DNA of 64,000 nucleotides, taken from positions 77,001-141,000 of the forward strand of contig JASANG010002985.1 in NCBI GenBank assembly GCA_030248215.1, written 5' to 3'. Under the pieces are notes generated by a model. The model was not told where the DNA came from and made no database searches. It saw only the letters and a program-made list of their open reading frames with translations. The DNA is from Enoplolaimus lenunculus (lineage: Eukaryota; Nematoda; Enoplea; Enoplida; Thoracostomopsidae). Both the position numbers and the translations under genes were made by a program. Below, in pieces: positions 46,401 through 56,500 of the stretch. Within the stretch, counting starts at the first letter, position 1. Every line of letters begins with the position of its first letter.

Positions 46401-49400
46401 ATAGGGGGTCCCCATTTTGGGTCCGAATCAATTACATGTTTTAGAATATATGAGACAAAACACATTCAAACGTTCAAATTTTTGGACGCATGTAAAAATC
46501 AGGGACTTAACGTTTCTCTGTGAGACTGCAATGGAGTAAGCTTAAGTTTTAGACTATTTCTTTGCTTAAGCTTAAGCATTAGGTTTAAGCTCATTCTTAC
46601 GCTTACGCGTAGAAACATGCTTATACCTGTTACGGCCCTATTTTATACGTTTGTCAATTTTTGCTCCGAAGCAAAACTTGCAGCTGAAACTTGCAGTTGC
46701 AATTTGTCAGTGCAAAAACTTACAAGTTGCAGTTGCAAGTTTAACAAGCAAAAAAGTGCGTTTGTTGATCGCAGCTGCGAGTTTGTGCGTGTGAGTAGGG
46801 TTTTAGCTTTAATTGAAATTTAAGCCCTATTCACACGTGCAAGTTTTTCTGCGAGAACTTGCAGCTGCAAATTGGACGCAGAGCGTGCAGTTTTTTATCA
46901 GCCAATGGGAAAGCGGGTGCGACAAATTCAGTGAACTTGCATGGTTATTTACACATGTGAACTAAATTACTAGCTATGATTTTTAATGAATTATTTGCAG
47001 CTGTAAGTTTTTCGAACAGGATTTTGGACAAAACTTGCAAATGCAAGTTGCAGCTGCAAGTTTTCGCATCAAAAACTTGCACTTGTGAATAGGGCTTTAC
47101 TAACGTCCTACAAAAGTGCCGAAACATATATTTAAAGGGTAGCAGATAAAAGTAACTTGTATTAGATAATACATAATTTTTGTAACAAAGAGCATAGATA
47201 AAGGACTGATGTTGTTCGCAGGTCTAGCAATTTTTTACATTAGTGCCAGCATTATATACATTTATATGTATATGTCGTGGGCCAATCTGCTATTCAGGCC
47301 AATTACCAATTGGCCTAGGCCAATCTGTTATTATAAGCAAGTAGCGGTTTGGCCTCGGCCAAATAGCGATTGTGAGATTTAGCAAAACAACAGTGATTGG
47401 TATTGTGTTTGTCCAAATAATCAAATCTGATTGGTCTGTTAGTTTAATTCCAGTCAACCCAGACCAAATTATTACATAAAACAGCAGATTGGTCTATGGC
47501 AATTAGCAATTGGCCTGAATAGCAGTTTTGCCTACGACATATATATTATTTTGTTTATATATGTACATAAACGTGGTTGACCTATTATAAAATCATTAAA
47601 AATGATCTTAAGGACTATTTCAACAAGCGATCCCTATGAGTGGTCCGGCGATATTAAGCCAGGATCCAAATTTAGTCACAGTCGACGAAGCAGTGAACGG
47701 ACCAGAAATCGATGTATTTAGACGTGTGGCGACTCAACTCGGATGCAACAAAAATTTTGACTGGGAGTCGAAACAGTTTTTAAAAGTAAAAACGATTACA
47801 GCTGTTATAAATCATATGTCTCAGCGTACATAAAACGTCTAAGCCAAAGCCTAAACCTAAGCCTACACGAAGCAAAGTAGTCTAAATATTAGGGCCACTC
47901 TGTGTCAGTATTTTAACTTCAGTATAGCACCATTGAGTTGCAGTCAAGAGCCATTGGTGGCTTTTGATACCATGAACCCGAGATGCCTTATATTTTCGTT
48001 TGCCATAATCGCCGTTCACAATATATAATTTACCCTTTGCCACAAAAAGTTTCATAAGATACGGTTAACGCGTGAAGAAACTTTAAATTTGTCACGCGTT
48101 AACCCTACCCTAAAACTTTTTCTGTTAACCCTATCCTAGAAACGCTTGTCACAAACTGCTTTCTGACAAGCGTTAGGGTAGGGTTAACGGTTGTCAAAAC
48201 CAAATTTCACATAAACCAACACACCACATACAGTCAACGTGTGTCGCGCGTTAACCCTACATTATGACACTTTTTGTTGCAAGGGTCAATTTTATACTGT
48301 GAACATCGCATAACAGTGCTGGTTACGGTCCCTAGTAAAGGTACTTGGCAAAAGCCCGTGCCGCGCCGTAAGAATTATTTGGCTAATACTTTATGGCAAA
48401 ACCTAAGCCTAATTTTAATTATATTAACATTAAATGCTTGCTTTATTTTAGGTGCTGAGTTGTATGCAACAACAAGACAAAGATGCCATTTTGAACGCGT
48501 ATTTTAGCCAACCTGACTCAAATATAGGTAAATTGACCAGCAGATTTAAGATAATACCCAACGGGAGCAGACGTATTAGTTGGGATGTTGTTTTTGCGAC
48601 GGTAAACCTATGGTATGTGCTTGCTATACTACTGTTACGACACTGTTCTATACTTTGACACATAAAATGATGATTTATTTTAACACACAACTGTCGTTTT
48701 ATGCATACTTGTAACATTTAATAAAATTGAAATTTCATTATTTTAGCATCAAATGTTCGCGTTGACGGCCCGGATGGTGTGATCCCACGGCCTCTGAATC
48801 AACTCGCAGCCGTACGTCGTCCATTGCCGTACTTGACAGGGACGACTGCGAAAGAAATTGTTTTGTTTGCCGGTATACGAATCAACGAGACTACTTCTGC
48901 GAATGCAAACGCAGCTTGTTATGCAATAAGTGCAACTTTTGCAATTAATGCAGTAGCGAAGATAGTTCAAGCGTGCAGGTAAGCTGATGAAGTTGCAAAT
49001 ACCAACGTATAAGCTTGGGTGTTAATAGATATGTCTTCAGCTTTTGTACAAAATCGACCTCCGGATCCGGTAGAATTCACGCAGTGAGAGGTACATGGTA
49101 ATTTCTTTTGCAAACTTTTTCGTAAAGAGCTGCAAGATACACTGTAAATTTCAATGTGTTGATTAATCAATTCAGCTTGCGAGTTGGTTATTTCTGAATT
49201 AATTACAGTTAATATTAACTCACTCTGAGTTGAGTTGATTCTTACTCTGAGTTCAGTTGACTCTGGCTGAGTTGATTAATTAACGCAAAATTAATTGAAT
49301 CAACTCAAATTTCTGAGTTCTGATAGTCCTAACTCGCACTGAGTAATTCAGCTCGTTTTGGGTTAAAATCAACTCACTGATATTTACAGTGTATTGTTCA

Positions 49401-50510
49401 GTGACATCTGGTTTAGGTTTAGGTTTAGGCTAACGATTTGGTTTAGACTTAGCAGGCAGGTTCCTGTAATTATCATGAACCTATTTTGCGAATATGGTTC
49501 TTTCAGTTGCCAATTGTTACAATTAATGATGGTAACACTGGCTCCTGTACACTTTCCCTCACATTTAAGATTATGGCTTGAGGCTTGTAAGACAGATACG
49601 AGGAGATCGAACGAAACTTAGAATTGGGACTGAAACTTTTTGAGTTTGAGCGACATCCTTCGAGGGGATGGGTCTAAACCGTACCCCCGCCCCTCAGGAT
49701 TCTGCACTGTAAATTGTACTCAGTTGATTTTAACTCAGAGTGAGTTGAATGCACTCAGAAGCCTGAGTTGTGAATTACGTCTTTTACAATCAATTCTCAG
49801 ACTGAGTTATTATTTACTGTTATTAATTCGTAAATAAGCAAAATTACCTAATTTTCCATCTGAATTACTTAATCAACTCATTGGAATTTACAGTGTGTGA
49901 TTAAAATTTTACGAGACTATGAATTCTGAGGGATCAATTTGTTTACAGGAACCACTACGGAATCGACAAACTGTCCCATCCGGATACGGACCACGAGTAT
50001 TGGTACAACAAAACAATTCGAATTCAAAACGATCTATTTTTCACTTCATGCTACGCCGACGCTTACACCATGCGTCAAGCCTACTTAAACTCAAGGGCTC
50101 AGGTTCAAACCCCACCGGTATATTTGTACTCATTTGAATATGTCAAAAAAGGACTCGAAGCGTTTGCTCCATGGCACGCCATCGACTTATGGCACTTGTT
50201 CGATTTTGGCGTCTATCCGGCAGAGCTTGCACCGCTTGGAAACAAAACTGAAGATGATCGAAAAATTGACGCTATACTTTCAGAATTATTTGTTAATTTT
50301 GCTAAATTTGGTAATCCTACCCCTGACAGGCTGGCGTCAGACGAGGGTCAGCGTACCTTGGCCTTTGCCAAATGGGATAGATTAAACGCTCCAGTAGGAT
50401 TCAACTATTATCATATAGACTTACCTAAACCGCGCATGAAACCATTTTATCATTTTGACGCAATTCAATTTTGGAACACTGTTGTACCGTACGTTAATAA
50501 GTTTAGCTAA
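43407..50510 (+). CDS. Secreted type-B carboxylesterase, copy A
   Basis: Exons 43407-43586, 44372-44579, 45370-45573, 46123-46257, 47613-47785, 48452-48527, 48747-48978 and 49949-50510 sum to 1770 bases, 589 aa, with every junction in phase. An N-terminal hydrophobic signal (MFALYFILITALSF) predicts secretion. Family landmarks are GIPYAQPPVGRLRF, the SEDCLTLN disulfide motif, the GESSGG nucleophile elbow (Ser226), the acidic residue in GTTAKE (Glu362) and the catalytic His in PWHAIDLW (His479). The complete triad predicts an active alpha/beta-hydrolase ester hydrolase. The usual His before the oxyanion glycines (HGG) is Phe here (YIFGGAF). Introns 1 and 2 hold palindromic TGAGTCA-rich MITEs; intron 7 holds two CAACTCA MITEs. 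A paralogue follows in the same orientation. The natural substrate cannot be told from sequence. Confidence 0.92.
43628..43717. mobile_element. Half copy of the TGAGTCA MITE, esterase A intron 1
   Basis: Only the right arm is present, from CGGAGTCAAATTTTGACTCA to ATTTTTGCGGTGTA. It starts 41 bases after exon 1. Confidence 0.7.
43820..43972. mobile_element. TTAGGC MITE in carboxylesterase A intron 1
   Basis: GGCCCATGTATAGAATAGGG is at the left and CCTTGTTCTACTATACAT at the right. GGATTAGGCTTAGG lies inside. Confidence 0.65.
44087..44312. mobile_element. Palindromic TGAGTCA-rich MITE, esterase A intron 1
   Basis: TACACTGCAAAAAATGGCTA faces ATTTTTTGCAGAGTA. It ends 59 bases before exon 2. Confidence 0.8.
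44592..45001. mobile_element. CATATTCTCAAATG-type MITE split by a TGAGTCA MITE, esterase A intron 2
   Basis: GTGTTCTCAAATGTG at the left continues after 44822 with TAGCATCTAAACAGCAG. The right end GAAGAATATGGGCC is worn. Confidence 0.65.
44610..44822. mobile_element. Palindromic TGAGTCA-rich MITE, esterase A intron 2
   Basis: TACACTGCAAAAAATGGTGA faces ATTTTTTGCTGTGTA. It starts 31 bases after exon 2 and interrupts the element 44592-45001 at a TA. Confidence 0.82.
45712..45982. mobile_element. piggyBac-like TTAA MITE with tRNA-like core, esterase A intron 3
   Basis: It has the same 271-bp length and termini as 38887-39157. The minus-strand core (45764-45827) has TAGCTGAGTGG and GGAGTTCGAATCC, the A- and B-box pattern of tRNA genes. 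Confidence 0.85.
46482..46651. mobile_element. Degenerate TTAGGC MITE in carboxylesterase A intron 4
   Basis: GACGCATGTAAAAATCAGGG begins it and GGCCCTATTTTATACG ends it. CTTAAGCATTAGG lies inside. Confidence 0.5.
46640..47099. mobile_element. CACGTGCAAG palindromic repeats, esterase A intron 4
   Basis: One arm ends GTGTGAGTAGGGTTTTAGC at about 46805. A second unit runs from AAGCCCTATTCACACGTGCA (about 46823) to TTGTGAATAGGGCTTTAC. Same family as 3317-3705. Confidence 0.7.
47270..47542. mobile_element. GGCCAATT hairpin MITE, esterase A intron 4
   Basis: TATGTCGTGGGCCAATCTGC faces GCAGTTTTGCCTACGACATA. Arms with CTATTCAGGCCAATT and AATTGGCCTGAATAG are inverted. Confidence 0.75.
48013..48304. 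mobile_element. GGTTAACGCG hairpin MITE, esterase A intron 5
   Basis: GTTCACAATATATAATTTAC faces GACACTTTTTGTTGCAAGGG and TACTGTGAAC. GGTTAACGCGTG and CGCGCGTTAACC lie inside. TIR about 60 bp. Confidence 0.75.
49140..49391. mobile_element. CAACTCA MITE, esterase A intron 7
   Basis: CACTGTAAATTTCAATGTGT faces CACTGATATTTACAGTG. It starts 162 bases after exon 7. Confidence 0.8.
49705..49895. mobile_element. CAACTCA MITE, esterase A intron 7
   Basis: CACTGTAAATTGTACTCAGT faces CATTGGAATTTACAGTG. It is the sister copy of 14560-14810, and 53 bases separate it from exon 8. Confidence 0.8.
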
Positions 50511-50524
50511 GTAATTATGTCAAA

Positions 50525-50530
50525 AATAAA
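50525..50530 (+). promoter_or_regulatory. Polyadenylation signal of carboxylesterase A
   Basis: AATAAA lies 15 bases after the TAA stop. Confidence 0.55.
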
Positions 50531-50697
50531 ACGCTATTTTAAACGAGTATTTTGTGAAATAAATTATCGGTTGACCCAAACACATTAACGTTATTTAAAA
50601 GCATGAACAGAAACGGTTTTTGTAAGAGGCTTTTCGTCATAAGCGGTTCGTATTTTTGACACAAATCCACCGAGTGGATACTGAGCATCGCCTTAAG

Positions 50698-50918
50698 AGC
50701 CCATATTCTCAAATGCGTATAGCACCTATCATCGATTAGCTTAGGTTATCAAACTGACGAACATCTGCAGTTGCAGATCTCAAAATGGGTACAGACGTAG
50801 GGCAAATGAAATGCGAACAATGTGCTGAATTTCGAACCTCAACATGCGCTGGTTCCAAAGTTACAGCACCTATCACCAACTTGTAACAGGTGCTACTCAC
50901 ATTTGAGAATCCGGGCTA
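50698..50918. mobile_element. CATATTCTCAAATG-type MITE downstream of esterase A
   Basis: AGCCCATATTCTCAAATGCG faces CACATTTGAGAATCCGGGCT. A clean 221-bp copy. Confidence 0.8.
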
Positions 50919-51940
50919 AGAATTAAATCTGTAACAGGGTACAAGACCCCCTCGAACAATTGATGTACCTCACGTTGGTATTCGAAATTCTGCACAGTAG
51001 CACGACAAATCGAATGGAAGAATGTTAAATAAAATTCAAAGTATTCCCATTCACCAGGGTTCCAACCGGAACTAGATTTTGTCGGAAGCGGAATCGGAAT
51101 CGGAAACAAATTTTTGTGTCGGAATCGTAATCGGAACCAAGCTTAATTAAAAACATAAACGTGTACAACAAACGAAACAAAACGAAACAAGCAAAATCTA
51201 ACGTCAATCATCTTAAAAATTAATAACCAAAAATCAGAATTCTGGCACCGGAACAGCAGTCAGTCGTAATCGGGATCGGAAGTGAAATTTTGCCACAATT
51301 TTAGCCACAATCGGAATTACGATGGAACTCTGCCATTCACTAATTCTAAACTTACAAGACTTATCAACAACTGGTAATGGGTGCTACACATATTTGAGAA
51401 TATGAGTATCGAGGGTCTACGACGTTTGCCCAATCGACAGTGGTCCAAACGACCATTTGGTTATTGGGGGTTGTGTCCCAAAAATTTCGGTTGGCCTTTT
51501 GTATGCGATTTTTAATTCAAGTCATAAAACTTTTGTAAATTTTGATACGTCATGAAACATGATTGGTTATGGAAAGGGATGGGGGCTCCAAGGTGCAAGT
51601 CTTGATCCACGCAATCCATATTTCGTTACTATGCATATGCAGCCAATGAATGTTTGGTTTATAACCTCTCTGCCTGTTCCCATTTTTGTGTGGTTCACCC
51701 AGGGTGAATGTGGGTAAAAATCTGGGGGCATTTAAAGAGTGGGGAGAGGGATGATTCCCATGGTTTAACCTGTGATAATGAACATGGATTTTCATTCGAG
51801 ATGTCCATTTCTATGGTGGTTTTGTTTTGCTGTCTTTTTCGCATAGCTATCAGAAAATCATTAGTCCTTCCCACATAGAGTATACTAGTCGTCCAACATT
51901 ACGCAATGCGCAAAAGTGTTAGCGAATGCATTAAAATCTG

Positions 51941-52124
51941 GGCCAATGTTACTTTTAGGGGCGTAACAGTAGATTAAGCATATTCCTAAGCCTAAACATA
52001 AGCCTAAGAGTTGCATAAATGTGTTCCTAAACTTAAGCCTAAGCAAAAAATGTAATTTAGAAGGTAAACCTACTATTTTATAGACCCAAAAGAAACCTGG
52101 GCGCGCCTTAAAGTAACATGGGCG
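51941..52124. mobile_element. hAT-like TTAGGC MITE between the esterases
   Basis: It starts GGCCAATGTTACTTTTAGGG and ends AAGTAACATGGGCG. A perfect 8-bp target duplication AAAATCTG lies on both sides. Confidence 0.85.
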
Positions 52125-52132
52125 AAAATCTG

Positions 52133-53520
52133 TATGCAAATTTTCTAATTATGAAACAATCCCGTCTATGTGTTATGAAACTATTGTAAAGAAAGTATGC
52201 TGGAAACTTGTCCAAAATACGGATATGGATTGTTCCAGTTTTAATTATATAACATGAGGCAACAGAGTAAATTGTGTACGCTCAATAAACAGTGCGCAGT
52301 GTTCAACAATTATTACGCGTACTCGTAGTTTTATACGCGATACAAAGACACAAACTCTTCGCAAAACGTCAGACTTCAATCAAGAGGATTCGATTGTTTA
52401 ACCTTCATAATTGATCGGTGACGGTGAACGCTTGCCGCCGGAAAGTCTGAAATTCAAATTTTAGCTGGAAATTGTTTTTCAGATAAAAAGGGAATATATT
52501 CATGAGAAAAAAGTTTCAATTTATTATTAAGCGTAAAGCCTGTGATGGGCGATTTGGACAATTGTTGTGCGTGGATAATTGTCGCGTTTGGGCAATCGTC
52601 TCTGCCTGGAATATCGAATGGCGGCTAACAACGATGGCTGCTTAGGCTTTTGCTAATCGTGCATATATATATAAAATTTTATTTTATTTTAGTGCTTACA
52701 AGTGATTTAATATTTGTATGTTTCAATAAGCATCTTATCAACGGTCATAAATGATAACGTTTATTTAATCTTGAATCTGGTCCTGTGATCAGAAAATATT
52801 TATATTTTTTATCGAAAAACCTTTCATCAGCGATTTTCATTTTACATTTTCATCCGTTGCCAATTTTTCTGGTTGAAAAAAATCGTTTTTAAACTGATGT
52901 ACCAGAATATGCAACTTGGCTTCATTTTGCGCAGAAAACAATGTACCCAGCACGCGTTGTGTTTTGTCCATGTTTCAACCGATTTATGCGTGGTTTACTT
53001 TGATTTTTACCGCTGTGTGGAATTTTACACAGGCATTCGACAGTGTCATCTACTAATCGAAAAACGGCAAGTAGTCCCACCTGAAATTTCGATTTTTTGA
53101 AATTTACGAAATCAACCAAAGCCAGCTTAAAAATTTAAAAATAGTAACCGCCGATTGCGTTTTATAAATTTTAGTGACTGTCCTTGAGAAAATAGCATTT
53201 CACTAGTAACCGTCATTGCCTACTTTATGGTAAGTATAGTAGTCGTCGTTTATTGAAACAAATTTTTGCAAGTAAATGGACGTTCATAAAATTACATTTC
53301 CTTTCGAACGACAGATACTAATTTTTAAAACCGAATGTATAGGTGCATACTACAATTACTTTCAACGGAATGAACAGATACTGACAGAAAAGTGAATTTT
53401 TCGGTTTGTCGTTTGAACTAAAATGAAAATAAGTAACCGTCTATGCCAAGAGTGTCGGTGAATTTGAAACATTTTTTACTTACTTTTTAAAAAATTCTTT
53501 AGAAAAATACTACTTTAACA
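52133..53520. other. Intergenic stretch between the two esterases
   Basis: AT-rich, with no gene seen. TTCTTTAG at 53495-53502 lies 18 bases before the esterase B start codon and could be a trans-splice or intron acceptor. This is inference. Confidence 0.4.
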
Positions 53521-56500
53521 ATGAAATTATTTGGCTTCTTAATTATTTTACTAACATTTATGGATTGTATAAGCGTCGCATGTGGATCGGGTTTCAGTGA
53601 ACATCCTACTGTCACAACGACAAAGGGCAAAGTTCAAGGAATGCTTGTCACTACTGCTAAAGGAAACTTGGGATATGCGTTCAGGGTTAGTTCGGTGTTA
53701 ATTTGCGTACCTTGCAATACAAAACCCATATAGTCGTTTTATGTTTGTCAGTGAAGACCAAAAGCTGACCGACACCGGGACTTTTTATTTCCGGTCTCCG
53801 TCCATCCCTGGCTCGGAAACGAGCTGTTATTTTTGCGTACTTATTTATAGACCCATCTTTACGCTGAATTTCAGCTTAGCTTTAGGAATAATACAAATGT
53901 GCTGCTGATTTTTTCGCGTTATTGGTACTCATCACATTCAAAAATTTACATTACATGTGTGACAGAAAAAGTATGTAAAAATAAGTCAGTCAGTCCGATG
54001 GTAACTGGCATAAATACGAAGGATAATATAATTTTTTTGAAGTTTTTTAGAAATAATATCCAGCAAGTTAAAATACCGGAGCCGGATGTCGATTTTTTTG
54101 CCGGAGCCGGAATCGGAGCCAGATATCCGGTTGGAACCTGATATGTATATAGTAATTATATATATATATATGTAGTATATATGTATATATAGTAGCCAAT
54201 GGCTACAGCATTGTTCTTAGTGTCGGCGCTAAAACTCTTAACCAATAAACTGCTTAATACAGCTGTATATCTTCTCAACTGTGTATAGCACTTATCACTT
54301 GGGAGTAAAATAGGTTTTTAGACAAGCGAACTCTGTCATCAGCTGAAAATTAACATAAAAATAGGCTAATTCAAGGGCAAAAATTAGCTATAAGTCTGAA
54401 ACGCCATCCATTGCCTCGTTCGAAAGTTACAAGACCTATTACCAATATTGATGAGAAATGATAAATATATTAGATGATAATACTTGAATCGGTATTTGTT
54501 TAATTCCGAATGTCATTTAAAATTACGTTGACATTTTATTAATCAAAAAATTATAAACGAAAAACATCAAAATTTGAACATTTTCAAATTGAAATCTATT
54601 CTATGCTTTTGTGACTCGCAAAATAAAATTCACCCTTAGCTGCGCACTTTCCTAGTTTGGGAACAGAGGCGGAACAGTATTATAAGCATATTCCTAAGCC
54701 TAAGCCTAAGCCTAAGCGTAATAATGAGCATATTCCTAAGCCTAAGCCTAAGCCTAAGCCTAACCCTAAGCGTAAGAATGAGCATATTCCTAAGCCAAAA
54801 AGCCTAAGCCTAAGCCTAAGCGTAAGTATGAGCATATTCCCAAGCCTAAGACAAAGCCTAAGCCAAGCAAAAAAATTAGTCTAAAGCTTAAACTTACTCT
54901 ATTCTAGTCCGACAGAAAAACAACGTTCCGCCTCTGATCTTTACATGGGCCCTAGTTTGTTACAGGGAATACCGTACGCCGAGCCTCCCGCAGGTCGACT
55001 CCGGTTCAAAAAGCCTTCACCTAAACGTCCGTGGAGTGGAACATTTATCGCAAACCAATTCGGCTGGTCCTGCTGGCAAACATTTCATCCTGGGGAATGG
55101 TTTCCAGTATCTGAAGATTGCCTTACAATCAGTGTATATACACCGGTTAAAAATTTAACATCCGCGACTTCAGGTATGTCTCAACAGCTTTTTATCTGGT
55201 TTGATATTTAAAAAGAAGTTAAAAGTATTTTTTCAGGAAATTTACTTAATTTCATTGGTTATTCTGTTTAATAAAACAGTGTCAATGGAGGTTAATCCTT
55301 TCTCACATGAATATTTTCAATTTCATATTAGATGCACTTTCAAGGTAACATTCGATCACCGGTCTCTCGGGTGGGAGGCGTTTACGATGACCACACAGCT
55401 ATAGGAGCTTGACGCTCGTGCTCGAGGGAACTCTCACGTCTTGTAGAGATTCTGCACTGCACATTTATGTTAGACTTGTTATAGGATACTCTATGAGTCA
55501 AAAGGGTTATAAATGCTAATTGAGAATTTTTCCATTAAACAGCGCATATCTGCTTATAAATTTAATTTTCAGCGACAATTGTAGTGTGTAAATACTGAAT
55601 TTTGATAATTCAAAACATGATTTTTGCACCAAACTGGTATCGGGGTTCTAGACGCTAGAAATTTTGGCGTCTTATCGCACTCTTCCAAATGTCTAGTTTC
55701 AAAATATAGCAAGAAGTACATAAGTGTGCGAATTTTCAGCAGCGAAGATTTTTTGAAATATTTCTCAAAATGTGGGTGTCAGAACAACGGAAATATGCTT
55801 CTATGCTATGTGCTGCAATGGTCGTTGTGACCGACTTAGGGTGGCTGCAATACATTTGATAACGTGGGTCACCGTCCATCACCGTGTGTCACGGGTCCGG
55901 TATCGTACACGAATTACTCAAGTATTATGCCGTACAGTGACGCACGGTGACGGACGGCGTCGTACGACAAGTGTGACGTAACCCTTATAATGAATTTGTG
56001 CTTTTACTCAATTTCGTGCTACAAAATATTGATTTAACAAAATTTTATTTTCAACGTTTCAGTTTGAAGACAGTAAAATTGAAAGTTTTTTCCATTAATA
56101 TTTTTAATTTTTGTTTTAGATTTACTGCCATACCCGGTGATTTACTATGTCGTTGGTGGCGGTTGGGACACGGCGACTCCAATCAAATACGATTATCATC
56201 CGCTGATCGATAATTTCGTCACCAGAAACGTTATAATCACCGTGGTAAACTTTCGTTTGAACGTATTTGGATTCTGGACCACTGGGACCGGTGAACAACT
56301 TGGCAATAATGGACTGTGGGGTAAGTTGAACTTTACTCCACCGTGATCGCGATACAGTTGCCCATCGCTTATGCCGTCCCAGCAGAAATATAAACAAGTT
56401 CTATTTGATGGCATCCTGCGAGTATAGCGCAACCCTATTTCAGATATCGGATCAAATTTCAGATATCGGGTCAAATTTCAGATATCGGGTCAAATTTCAG

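Noticed and set aside
48528-48658. Longer version of esterase A exon 6 ending at 48601 or later
   Set aside because: It would break the frame into exon 7. The donor at 48528 (G|GTAAAT) keeps phase and matches the esterase B exon length within two codons.
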